64,000 nucleotides of DNA from Dysidea avara (taxonomy: Eukaryota; Porifera; Demospongiae; Dictyoceratida; Dysideidae), in contig NC_089274.1 of NCBI RefSeq assembly GCF_963678975.1, positions 22,901,133 to 22,965,132 on the forward strand, given 5' to 3'. Positions 10,894-21,479 of the stretch are shown piece by piece (within the stretch, counting starts at the first letter, position 1; every line of letters starts with the position of its first letter). The notes beneath the pieces were generated by a model, which worked only from the letters and a program-made list of their open reading frames with translations, did no database searches and was not told the DNA's origin. The translations under genes were made by a program, and so were the position numbers.

Positions 10894-12890
10894 TCTCTGC
10901 TATACAGTCAGACGTCAAACCACAAAGGTCTGTAGAATATAGAAATCCTCTGGTTTTGTAATATCATCTGCATGCATCAAGACCCCATGCAGTAACTTAA
11001 GTTACTCCCTTTAGGCACTGATGTGGTTGTTGCACTTATGACAAACAAGCAATTACATGAGAAATGCAGCAGTAAGTAGTAGACACAAGCTCATTTTACC
11101 ATGCACATAGGCCTGAGTCAAATATATTCAAAATTTTGTCCAAAATGCTTTCAGGAATTTCCCAAAATTCTTACCTATTATGCTCTTCAGTTTCCCCCAT
11201 TATGCTTGCATTATGCTCCTAGGTTAGCAACATTTCCTACCATAATCTTGGAACATTTTAAACAGTGAATACTCTATTAGAGTATTTCACTAAACAGTGA
11301 CTGTTCTATTAGATTTAAGGAGTTATGTACAATGCATTTGAGTGCTCTATTGCAATTTGCAGTTTCCACTGACTGCTCTATTAGGGAGTATCGATCTATT
11401 TTCAAGGAATTAAGCTCCATAGTTTGAAATATCCGCCTAATAATTATATGCTAGTATTATGCTGGCATGCCACTCCGGCCTATTATGCTTTTTATTATGC
11501 TAGCATAATTGACGCAGGCCTACATGCACACCACAAAAATTACATGTTTATTCAATGCCCAATTGTACCAATATTATATTGGTTGACAGGATGAAAAGCA
11601 ATTAAGTAATTCAAAAGTAAAATCTAACTCCAGTTTTACAATTCTATTATATATATACTACAAACTCATGTATTAAGACACTTTTAGTAGTATGTGGTGT
11701 AACCAAAGAAGCTAGCATGCTACACCATGAAATATTGACAAATAAAAATGCCTCACACATATTTCCCTTTTCCAAATGAAAAGCTTTTGTATTGAAAATG
11801 CCTTCCACTTTTGGCACCCCATGCACATACCAAATTTGAGCAAAATCACCATATGGGTGTGCGAAACACTATAGCCTTCATTTTTCATTTTTTGAGGCCA
11901 TAGATTTATCTTCTTTCTGAACACTTCAAACAAGCCAGTTTAAAATGCCACCTTGTAGCAGCTTGATCACCCTGAAGTCTGGTGCACATTAAAAACATAG
12001 CTATTAAGACAAATTCACAATAAATAATAAATCTGGAGAAAATACGATAAACATTTACAGACCTACAGAGTAACCTATATATTCTTTGGGAATAGTTTGA
12101 AAATCAGTCTGCATATACGTAGACTGACCATAATAGCTGTAACCTCCATTGCTGTTTAAAGAAATTGTAGTAACCACATTACAGAATTACAAGGAGAAAC
12201 CTGGTATGCAATTGAGGGAACAAAATCATGAAAAACATTAAAAAAATTTGGCTAAAGTTTAAACCACACCTAACTCACAAACCCTTCACCACTGAAACAC
12301 TATTGTCAGCTGTTCTGCTCACTTAATACCATATGTACCACTTTGACACCTTAGACCAAAGGAAACCACAAGGCTATATTTCATGTATTGCCCTGGCTAC
12401 AGGGCAATATCAATACCTTGTAACTGAACTATGTAATGCTGACTCAATGATTTTTCTTTGAAAACAATGCCTAACCTAACTGACATGTTAAACACAAACC
12501 CACAATGCAAAATTTTTAGCAGCTCTATATAAATTACTGCATGCCTCAGCATCAAATGGCAGTTGTGGTCAGGGCTATAATTGCCTTAACTACAGGGTGA
12601 TATCACACTAAATAACAATGTGGGGATCATTTTCTACACAACACAATTCAACCACATGACAAGATTGCTCAGACATTTTCAACCTATTCACCTTAAAGTA
12701 CTTATTTTAGCACCTTATGTTACTTTAGAAGTGGTTATTTGGCTAAAATCAGCAAAACCCACAATCCTTTCTTTTTGTGCCCACAATTTAAACCCACAAT
12801 TGATGTTTGCAAACCTCTGTAATGTGGTGAATGCAGGTTTGTCTTCCTTCATCTATTAGGTGAGCATAGCTCAGCATACCTGAATGGTAT
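10894..12890. other. Intergenic, no gene recognised
   Basis: AT-rich sequence with three CTCTATTAG-type motifs at about 11,268-11,396. An apparent local duplication has gggctataattgccttaactacagggtgatatca near 12,573 against ccctggctacagggcaatatcaataccttg near 12,390. It corresponds to the expanded intron between the two minus-strand PLC pseudo-exons, but no further PLC exon was found in it. Confidence 0.45.
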
Positions 12891-12895
12891 ATATT

Positions 12896-13044
12896 ACTTA
12901 TACCATGGCTACTCAGGATTTGCCTGATATATATGCCCATGCTCTCAGGCCTGCAGCCCTCAGGCTTGGGCATATATATATATATATATATACACTGTAT
13001 ATATATATATCTCAGGCAAATCCTGAGAGACCATGGTATAACTA
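12896..13044. mobile_element. Hairpin MITE with TA-rich loop
   Basis: The ends read ataccatggctactcagga on the left and the near-complement tcctgagagaccatggtat on the right. They enclose gatatatatgcccatg, its complement and a (TA)n stretch. A second, shorter copy is at about 16,040-16,115 inside a composite repeat. The flanks are compatible with a TA target site, which would suggest a Tc1/mariner-type origin (inference). Confidence 0.7.
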
Positions 13045-13261
13045 TCAAATAAATAGAAGTTCAGGTTTCATTTATACTACATAGATCTACCAATAGAAAA
13101 AGTTGAAGGGTAAATTGTTCTAGAAATTCTGTGTGTTGTATTAGAAGTCCTCAAAAGTGTGCACTAGCACTACAAACATATCAACAAATAGTCAAATAAA
13201 ATATGCAATACAATTGTAACTTCTATCTTCCATAATCATCACTGTATCTGTCGATAATAAT

Positions 13262-13800
13262 TATAGCCCCAAAGACAGCAGCTTTGGGATGTCTAAAAGA
13301 ACAATGAAATCCATGCCAAACTGTAATAATGTTGTAGCCTTCAAAACACCTGGACGAAAAGAGTTAATGGTGGCCAAGAAATGTTAATGCCATTATGGCT
13401 ATTATGCACAGTTACTATAGACAGTTTACCTGGTGGTCAGTGGGAACACATTTTGTCCCAGTAATACTGACTTAGTTCCAGCCACCACTTTACCGCGTAC
13501 ATTAATGTTCACAGCAAACAAAACTAAACACTAATGGAGGCACCAGTAGCTACTTATTTCACAAGCACATGTACATGCCTCATATACATAAAGCAATGAC
13601 AAATATATTCGTTCATGGCGGCCATGAAATGGCTGCAATGATGTTGTCCATAATAAATTTTATTAATGTACAAAGCCATTATTAAAACTAATTATCATCT
13701 ACATCACATGGCTGCCACCTTTGATTTCACAACTTTTTTTCTTTTTGAAGGCTGTGCCCTTTTTATACAGCTTGGCTGTTTTGCATGGATAATACTTTCT
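13262..13800. mobile_element. Degraded foldback element, copy 2, enclosing a PLC exon
   Basis: The left part, 13,262-13,400, has the hairpin ccccaaag...ctttggg and ggtggccaagaaatg. The right part, 13,610-13,800, has aaatggctgcaatgatgtt, ggctgccacctttgatttcac and acagcttggctgtttt. Both match the arms of copies at 3.2 and 17.5 kb. Between the arms lies a PLC exon on the minus strand (13,430-13,530). Immediately outside the right arm another PLC exon lies on the plus strand. This geometry suggests that the foldback took part in an inversion, or captured the exon. Confidence 0.65.
13430..13530 (-). pseudogene. Duplicate of PLC exon 28 (C2 domain)
   Basis: On the minus strand it follows a preserved intron end (cctccattag) and reads [11 protein letters not shown]..., nearly identical to intact exon 28 (51,414-51,522). 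The stretch ggctggaactaagtcagtat is identical in both. The 3' end is shortened by 8 bases to a new GT donor (accag before gtaaac), which changes the phase by one. The exon itself has no stop. Confidence 0.85.
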
Positions 13801-13813
13801 CGTATACTTTTAG

Positions 13814-13888
13814 ACTAAGACTAATCCACTATGGCCTTAATTTGAAGTTGCAGTAAAACTTGAGAAGACTATTCTAATGCCAGAATTA
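13814..13888 (+). pseudogene. Duplicate of PLC exon 27, inverted relative to its neighbour
   Basis: It is 75 bases, the same length as intact exon 27 (51,287-51,361). It has an acceptor (tttag) and donor (gtgagt), and the following intron start (gacttaacatactatgatgta) is also shared. One codon corresponding to Q in the intact gene reads TAA, a nonsense change. It lies on the plus strand, whereas duplicates of exons 28 and 29 are on the minus strand. The homology stops inside the intron, near 13,935, which marks a breakpoint. Confidence 0.85.
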
Positions 13889-14420
13889 GTGAGTGACTTA
13901 ACATACTATGATGTAGTTAACAGGTGTATATACACCAAGATATAAACAGAGCCTGGAACTGTCAAAATAAACAAATCTTGAGTTGACTATCAGTGATTTC
14001 ATCTATCTTGCAGTTACAATGCTTGTTAAAAATGACATAATATAATACAAGCAGAGAACTGCAAAGCTACAGTGCAGAGTAGCCATAGACTATAGTAATT
14101 GTAGCATACATACACTTATTGATTGTAACACACACTGCACTATTGTTGATTTTACATCCTGTGACAGTAGTGACACTACCACTACTACTATATATCATCA
14201 AAAGGTATGGTAGTACTGTTTAAGAAGGGATGTGCCCAAAAGTGACACACGCCACCTAAAATTCCACCTTTAAAAACCATCCTAGAGACATCTTACACAA
14301 CGAAAATCACCTTTATGGAATAATATTAGTGTGTATAAACATCAAATACAGCAGTAAAAACAAGAAAACACAGGCGACAATATATAAAATTTTAAAAGAT
14401 CACTAAAACTCGAATTTTTG

Positions 14421-14497
14421 TCTGCCTGCCAGCCGGCCAGCCAGCCAGCCAGCCAGCCGGTCAGCCAGCCAGCCGGCCGGCCAGCCAGCCAGCCTGC
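14421..14497. repeat. CCAG tetranucleotide microsatellite
   Basis: Imperfect CCAG/CCGG units repeat for about 75 bases. Open frames across it in two minus-strand frames (Trp/Gly/Ala-rich) arise from the repeat and are not genes. Confidence 0.9.
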
Positions 14498-15700
14498 TTG
14501 ACCACAACCACAAAGCTGGAGACCAAACAAAGCAGCACATGGCCACCATTTTATGCCATAATAATAAACTCACCAGTGGCATGTGTCTTTTGAGATTCCA
14601 ATGAGCGTGTGCCCTTGTCTTTCCTTTTACATTCAATCAGGCTGGTCAATGCAATGAAACCATACCGAGGTATTAATTTTTGTATCAACACCTTCCTTGA
14701 GCAGCATTTGTAGATGCCACAAAATTATTTAAAGTGCTTACGCTTGGTAAATACCTGTAACTTCACAATAGGTTCAAGACAACGCCCATTATACCAATCT
14801 TGGTTGATTAATAACAATCGAGCACAGGGACCATATCTCTTAATTATCTATTTACTTGATCACACTGACCATACACCCTTACTATTGGTCTACCTGTATT
14901 CATAATGCTAGCACAGTGAAAATATGAAATAGTGACACATCCCCTGTAGGGTTGAAAAAGACAGTAGTTTTACTGATAGTAAAATGTCAGTAACTTTAAG
15001 TATATAGAACACAATTGTTTTACTAAGTTTTAAACACTCAGTAAAACATCATGCAGTGAATGCGGGTTTACTGAAAAACTACTAAAATAACAAACAATTA
15101 ACTGTTCCATATACTGGGGATATACCATTCTAGTAAACTAAGAAACTTCAAGCAGTGCCAGATATCCTAAACAAAACCTTTCTGGATATCCTACATCATT
15201 GCTTGCTATAAAAGCATTGTATATTTTGTTATGAACATGCTTGTTTTATTAGTATTATAGAAACAAACATAACACTTAAATGAAAATCAATTAAGTAAAG
15301 TTTGTAATAACATTTAACCATGGTAGCTAAAGGCCTAAATAGTAAGATTTAACAGTGAAACATTGCTGGGGAGTCTCCCAAGAGTGGAACTTCCCCTTTT
15401 AGAAGTCTGGATCCGTGCCTGTAGTGGACAGTGTCAGTAACAGCAAATGTTCAGTAATGCAAGTATAAGTTAACATCGCTAAAATCAAACACTTGTCTGA
15501 TGATATTGGACAGCTCACTCAGCACTACAACGTCTCTACAACACATGTCCATGGGCATACATGTTACACAATACTGACTTCCATAATGTTGTGTAACATG
15601 TAGCACACTCATGGATGTAAGCCCTAGCCTACTATTGATGAAGAACCTTCACTGGTACAGAAGGATAAAAGGCAAGACAATAGTACACGCATTGTATGTT
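14498..15700. other. Intergenic, no gene recognised
   Basis: AT-rich sequence without long or spliced reading frames that I could join. A local inverted pair, acatgttacacaatactgac and gttgtgtaacatgtagcac, lies at about 15,558-15,606. No transposon ends were identified. Confidence 0.45.
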
Positions 15701-16120
15701 TATCAATATTCCAAAGGTTTATTCTTAAGTAAATTTGAAACATTTTTGTGAAAGAAGTAGGGTTGTATCTGTACCCAGTTTCCTACTATGCTTGACCGAA
15801 TGCATCAGACAAGCAGTAGAAAATTCTTTCAAATAAGTTTTTAAAAATTGTGTAGCAACTTCACAAAAGCATTTTGGGTCAATCTGTAGGTACTTTTGGG
15901 CTTGATTTTACCCAACCAATACTGTCATGTCATTGTGAGGAGAAATAGAGACAGTTTTTTGGGTGATATTTTATCATGCGCAATGCCCACACCTCCATTA
16001 TCCCTATACTATACAGTACTATCGTACTGTATGATACCATGGCCACTTGGGATTTGCCTGATATATATGCCCTCACCCTCAGGCCTGGCATATCCCTAGT
16101 GGCCATGATATAACTATTAA
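15700..16120 (+). repeat. Composite interspersed repeat, partial copy
   Basis: It matches 4.60-5.04 kb through gtagcaacttcacaaaagc, cttttgggcttgattttacccaaccaata and tactatcgtactgtatgata. The hairpin MITE of the ataccatggcca type is inserted at or forms its distal end (16,040-16,115). Confidence 0.6.
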
Positions 16121-16226
16121 ATATATGCTGTTTTAACAACTACGTATTCAAGGACTGCACATCACTATATAATACTACTATACACCCTTGACCATTGTAA
16201 AGATAAATGACCTCCTCTTGTCAATA

Positions 16227-16556
16227 TCAAGACACACGGTAGTGTGTCGTGCGGCCAAGAAAGCCGGCGACCACACCGTGAGTATATTTACAGGAAGAAA
16301 GAAAACAGCTTTTTCACGCATGCATAGCTCCACGGCCCCTTCTCCAAAGCACACTATTTTTGCATTATAGCTGTCCTCCAGGTAGGGTACGTCAAGACAT
16401 ACGGTAGTGTGTCGTGCGGCCAAGAAAGCCGGCGACCACACCGTGAGTATATTTACAGGAAGAAAGAAAACAGCTTTTTCACGCATGCATAGCTCCATGG
16501 CCCCTTCTCCAAAGCACACTATTTTTGCATTATAGCTGTCCCCCAGGTAGGGTACG
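16227..16556. repeat. Tandem duplication of a 165-bp unit
   Basis: Two direct copies start at 16,227 and 16,392 with the phrase tcaagaca(c/t)acggtagtgtg and differ at only a few positions. The period is divisible by three, so a minus-strand frame stays open across both units (16,178-16,567). That 129-codon ORF repeats a peptide block containing DSYNAKIVCFGEGA and VFFLPVNILTVWSPAFLAA. It leads into dispersed repeat copy B and has no recognised family, so I treat it as part of a repeat element. Confidence 0.8.
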
Positions 16557-16559
16557 CCA

Positions 16560-17045
16560 CACAGCAAATTAGATTAAATTCGCAACAGCTATTTGCGAGA
16601 TATGAGCGTCCAAAATTTCGTTTTAATTTCTTCGTTTTTTTCTTCTTATGCCGTACGGGGGGGCTACGGGGGCTTCGATTTCTTTTCGCACACTTTGCAA
16701 AAATTGCTATAAAATGCAAACGTGTAACTCGATTGCCTCGATCTTTGGCACAAATTAAGAACGTGTAACGGTGGATTCACGTACCAAGTTTGTTGTAAGT
16801 CTGAGTAGTATTCAAGGAGTTATGGACGTTTATTCACGTAAAAACAGATCAAACTTCTGTCACGGCTACAGGGTAAACCAAGCATAGAAATAACTTGAAA
16901 ATTGGTGTGTAGATAGGCTGATCATCGTAGCAGTGCCTTTTGATAGTATGAATAGCAATACAGTTACAGCGACAAAGTTATAAAGCAAAAACTAAGCAAG
17001 TGTAAAATCGCGGATCGAGATACTCTAATAGAGCAGTCACCACGG
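16560..17045 (+). repeat. Dispersed repeat, copy B
   Basis: Diverged copy of 1-745. It shares tttcgttttaatttcttcg, cacggctacagggtaaacc and the terminal block gatcgagatactctaatagagcagtcac (17,014-17,040). A G-rich stretch (gtacgggggggctacggggg, about 16,653-16,672) is an insertion relative to copy A. Confidence 0.65.
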
Positions 17046-17079
17046 GGTAAAAAAGGTGTGCAAAAAATGTCGGAAAAAA

Positions 17080-17400
17080 AACTTACCAGAGTTCGAACCA
17101 GGGACCTCCATACCTAACATCTGCATCCTTAACCACTGAACCACTGCTACCTTGACTGATCACCTCACTTAATTTCTGCTTTATAAATGAAATTTCTAGT
17201 TGAAATCTGCTTATAGTCAAACGTTTGTAATTTCATAAATCTACCAATAGAAGTTCTAGACTGTTCTAGAACATTCTATGTATGTTCTATTAGAAGTCCT
17301 CAAAAAAAACGTGCACTCTATTAGAGTATTACAATAATATTATCAAATATTGAATTAAATCATGCAATGAAATACATTTGTAAGTCTGTCTTCAATAATC
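17080..17400 (-). repeat. tRNA-derived SINE, copy 2, with body
   Basis: The minus strand has a tRNA-like head: A-box region tggttcagtggttaagg (17,128-17,144) and B box GGTTCGAAC (17,091-17,099). The plus-strand sequence beyond it (gaagttctagactgttctag, tgttctattagaagtcctca) also occurs near 13,085-13,160, in front of another foldback element. It is best read as a SINE joined to, or lying next to, the foldback family. Confidence 0.65.
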
Positions 17401-17439
17401 ATCATTGTATCTACATAGAAAAGAAGAAATGTGAGTAAA

Positions 17440-17785
17440 GACAAACCTCAAAGTCAGCCATAGGCTGGTTTTGGGGCCTTGTAAAGTACAAAAAGGAGTG
17501 AAATCCACACAAAAACAGCCAAGCTGTGAAAAAATGGTGCGGCCTTAAAAAGCCTGGGTGAAAAAAGTTGTGAAATCAAAGGTGGCGGCCAAGAAATGGC
17601 TGCAATGATGTTAATGCTAAAAATTTTAATAATGACTGTGTGCATTGTTAAAATTTATTAGCATTAACATCATTGCAGCCATTTCTTGGCCGCCACCTTT
17701 GATTTCACAACTTTTTTCACCCAGGCTTTTTAAGGCCGCACCATTTTTTCACAGCTTGGCTGTTTTTGTGTGGATATATATATAT
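17440..17785. mobile_element. Foldback element, copy 3 (best preserved with copy 1)
   Basis: Arms at about 17,502-17,634 and 17,643-17,775 are almost perfect reverse complements containing cagccaagctgtg, ggtggcggccaagaaatgg and tgcaatgatgttaatgcta. The outside hairpin ctcaaagtcagccataggct is at about 17,449-17,478. Arm identity is higher within a copy than between copies. That fits arm homogenisation or recent origin from one arm. Confidence 0.85.
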
Positions 17786-17931
17786 ATAAAATTATATTAA
17801 GTATAATTGCAATGCAACATATGTACATGTGTCAATCCACAAGGAATTCATAAAAATAGTGATCGTGTAATATAGAGCAGTTAGGAGCAACAAGTATGAA
17901 ATATATCTGTGCATGCTGTTAAGTCATTTGC

Positions 17932-18975
17932 TCATTCCCTCAGTGTTTGGCGATTCCCACTTGCACATATTGATGGTGACTGACATAGTTGACCATCCAC
18001 TTTGGGATTGTCTATAGCTATAGAGTTTAGTCCACGTGGCCACTTTGTTACAAAAATTGCAGCATCCCTTATCTTTTCTGTCGCATTCATTGTAGTATTG
18101 TAAACTGCACAATCAGCACACTCGTACTCTTGAAGACATGTCGTGTTAGTCCTAATGAGCTGTGTAATAGAATTAACATATAGATAATAACTAAACAGCT
18201 TTCTGTATGCATTTCTAGCTTACAGCCATGGAATATAATAATATGCATATATATCTATATATATATATATATTTTTATATAGAATGTGTTATTATTAATA
18301 TACTCTCATTGGCATTAAATTTTTTCATGGTTTTAGTTAGTATTTGTAAGCGGTTATTATTGTAAATTTCTATGTGAATACAACTGAATCCTACACCATG
18401 CTTTTTTACAGTATATAGCTATATGTACATGTGCTGCATGTTTGTATGCAGAATAGGCTTACTTCAATTCTGTTAAACAGCACTGCTAGAGTATTCAAAT
18501 ATCTTGAATGTTCAATTATACTTTGAGCTAATTCAAGTTTGGAAGTAGAGTTTGAACACCTATCAGTAACAGTGAGCTGGTTCAGGTGACACAGCAAGTA
18601 CTGCTTTAACTCCATAGCATATGTGAAGGCTTTACAAAAATAGGAAACATCTATTACAGGGTTTACTGTCTGTCCATTACTGCAACTGCAATTATTCAGT
18701 GGTTTGAGCTGACCCTGCAAAGCATATGGTGTTATTATGACACACAATTATACTGCATGAACTACTGACTATACAAACAGCTAGCTAAGTATATTAGTTT
18801 TAAAAATTACCATGATGTTTGTCCTAATCAGAAAAGCCTTGTAGCAAATACCAGTATTGTACAGGCTCTGTAAATCAGATGCCTCACTGAGCTGTCCACA
18901 ATGAGCACTTTCTGCTCCACAGTTGCCATAGCTAACTATAGCAATGATAATAAGTAGCAGGCAACCTTGAAGCAT
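17932..18975 (-). CDS. Small secreted Cys-containing protein, three exons
   Basis: Exons on the minus strand are 18,975-18,811, 18,714-18,463 and 18,159-17,932. All join in phase 0 with GT-AG borders (atg before gtaatt; ttgcag; gaa before gtaagc; acacag). The product is 214 residues. It starts with a clear signal peptide, MLQGCLLLIIIAIVSYGNCG, then a mature chain with about a dozen cysteines and several N-glycosylation sites (NNCS, NSTS, NTTC, NTT, NAT). Exon 2 looks helical (Leu-rich, ELKQYLLCHLNQL). The phrase LIRTN occurs near the end of exon 1 and again at the start of exon 3, hinting at an ancient internal duplication. It should be exported. I recognise no family; a cytokine-like or defence peptide role is possible but unproven. 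A TATA box lies about 80 bp upstream. Confidence 0.75.
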
Positions 18976-19056
18976 CTTCAGATTGTGTCCACTTTACTGA
19001 ACTCGCTAGGTATCTGAGGTTTTGTGACTGGCTGTATAATTGCAAAGGACAGGGCT

Positions 19057-19063
19057 CTTTATA
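19057..19063 (-). promoter_or_regulatory. TATA box of the secreted-protein gene
   Basis: Minus-strand TATAAAG lies 82 bases upstream of the ATG at 18,975. Transcription would start near 19,030, leaving a short 5' leader without an upstream ATG in the same frame. The site fits the spacing expected of a core promoter; no experiment is implied. Confidence 0.5.
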
Positions 19064-19079
19064 CTTTTGAATGCACAAG

Positions 19080-21070
19080 GTTACTAAGCAACCACTTTAC
19101 AGTTGGCCATTTAAGTAACTTCCCTGAACAGCACCAGTTTGAAATGATACTGAGAACTATGCAGTAGATCATGTGACATTGCTACTACATGGACAGCATA
19201 GCATTCATAAAATATAGGATCCTCACAAAGAACTACCAAAGCTGTAGCTTTGTAAGCCCATAAGAAGTCACAACTTCAAGCTGGGTTATTTGTGTGACTG
19301 CATATAGTATATAACTATGTATACTAAAACACTTAATGCTGAATTTCTATAAAGTACAGTATAAAAAGATTTATTTGCTGTGCTGCTCATTGTTCATACC
19401 TTGGTTATATTTAACATCTCTACATGATTATAGATTTTCCTGTTATTATTACTGGTCCATAACAGTGTTTTGTAGCCAGCACTTAATCCTTTATAACCTT
19501 TTCCTAATCATTGATTATGTGCGGCAAGTACCATGGGCACAAAGAAGTAATTACAAAGTTAATTTGCAAACTGTTCTTTCTAGCTAGTATGCAACATCAG
19601 TTTGAAATTCAGTTATTCCAAAAGATTGTTATGCAAGTCAGGTGTGCAGCACATGCATGTGCTATATATATCTTTTGTAGGGATATGTGCATATTTGGCT
19701 TGCTGTTTATATAGCTTAATATGCTTATGATGATGCCACTACTGGTTGCTATGAGTTGTTTATACAGTGACAGTAATGTTGGTGACCATATTATAATTAT
19801 GAATACGCTAACACTAATTAAACTAAGTGTGTATTGGATCACACTTTGTGTCTAAGTGTGAAATATTACTCATAATCAAGTCTACAACTATACAAACTGC
19901 TGGTTACTGTCTGTGGATCAAGTCATGCCTGTGGATCAAGCCACCACTGGCAGTCTGAATTTTTTCTGCATTTGACAATTTTACTACTACGTATGTTTCT
20001 GACTCTTTGTATGCTTCACAGGAATTTAGTGCAGGCCAGTGTGACCCATTAATAGGTACATACAGGTCTCCTAATTGAGAAATGGTTAGATGACTGGAAA
20101 AGAAAACTACTGCAAATTTATCCAACCAGAGGTCACCACATAGAATGATTTGCACAAGCACCAAATGTTGTCAAATTATGGATCCCTTGAATTGTGAATT
20201 CTGTATAGTTAAACCCCATCATGAGTAGGAGCATAAGATATCGTTATCAATGTTGAGGTACTACTGATTATAATGTGTTATAACCAAGATATCCGATATC
20301 CTACAAGTGCCAAAAGGTTTATGATAACAGTTGAATGTCTGACAAACTTCCTCTTTCTAACCATAATCGGATTTGGCAAGATGCCTATTGTCTGAGCTGT
20401 ACATTATTGTTATTCTACTAATAATAACTATCAATTGGTTGCTAGGAGATGGGCAAATATATCAATGCTAATGTACTGAAACCTCATAAAAGCATGCAAC
20501 TAGCTATACAAGAAATTTTTTGGCTGTGACAAACACTCAGGCTACTTGGCAGTGCAACAGACAAAGTGCGGTGCATTTGTCTATACAGTGTATTGGCATG
20601 TCCAGTCAACCAAGTGTTTACTGCAAGTTTGTCAGGAACTTTGTCCTGACACTGAAAAATTCTTATCATAAGCCCTAAGTTTAACTATGTAGCTTTTATC
20701 CCACACTTTGAAGCACTTGACTTCATAAACATTTGCTGAAATTGAGTAATTGGTTAATTTTATCGTACTTTTTATGACACGCTTCCATTTTACTTAACAA
20801 TGTGATAATGAGGCTAGATAAACAAGTAAGTAGTGTATGGCATCGATATATTTGCTGTGTTTTGAGTTTTAGGATATATTATGGTTCACATTGCCTTAGA
20901 TACAACTGAACGTGCTTTTTATAATAAAATTCTCATCTACTGATGTTTAACTTTTTCCATTTCCAGGGTTTAGCTAACTATTAAAAATTCCTAGTTTTTT
21001 AAACTTTGATGGAGGGCTTCAGTAGGATGGAAAGTATAATTAAACTTCAAATCTTTATCGTATTTATACT
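19080..21070. other. Intergenic; two unresolved minus-strand ORFs
   Basis: Minus-strand frames at 20,164-19,904 and 20,669-20,484 both contain a Cys-Asp...Asp-Lys-(Leu/Phe)-Ala-Val pattern (CGDLWLDKFAVV and CQDKVPDKLAV). They could be decayed exons of a secreted protein lying upstream of the gene at 18 kb. I could not join them with splice sites, and no family is recognised. The rest is AT-rich without features. Confidence 0.3.
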
Positions 21071-21074
21071 TGTA

Positions 21075-21179
<105 letters not shown>

Positions 21180-21479
21180 CCTATAATGAAGTAGTTTTTG
21201 CCACCTTGCAGAAGGCAGCCATTCTTGGAACAGTTGACGTTCTTAGGAATGTTAATTTGTGTATGATGTAGCTTAGGCTTTGGCTTGTTACATCATTACT
21301 ATTGTCTGTACAATGTGTTGTACATGTAGAATTTCATTAAATCCGTAGTAGTAGTAGTAGTAGTTGCATGGCAAGTTTTCTCTTTGTGGACAAGTTGTCT
21401 TGCGGAGTTGATGGTTCACCACTATGAAGTGAATAATTTTGCATCCTGCCCAGAAGGGCTGTGCCAGGGGATAATTTGG

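Noticed and set aside
17085..17155. Functional tRNA gene
   Set aside because: A and B boxes are present, but related diverged copies at 5.2 and 44.2 kb with shared bodies show that this is a SINE.
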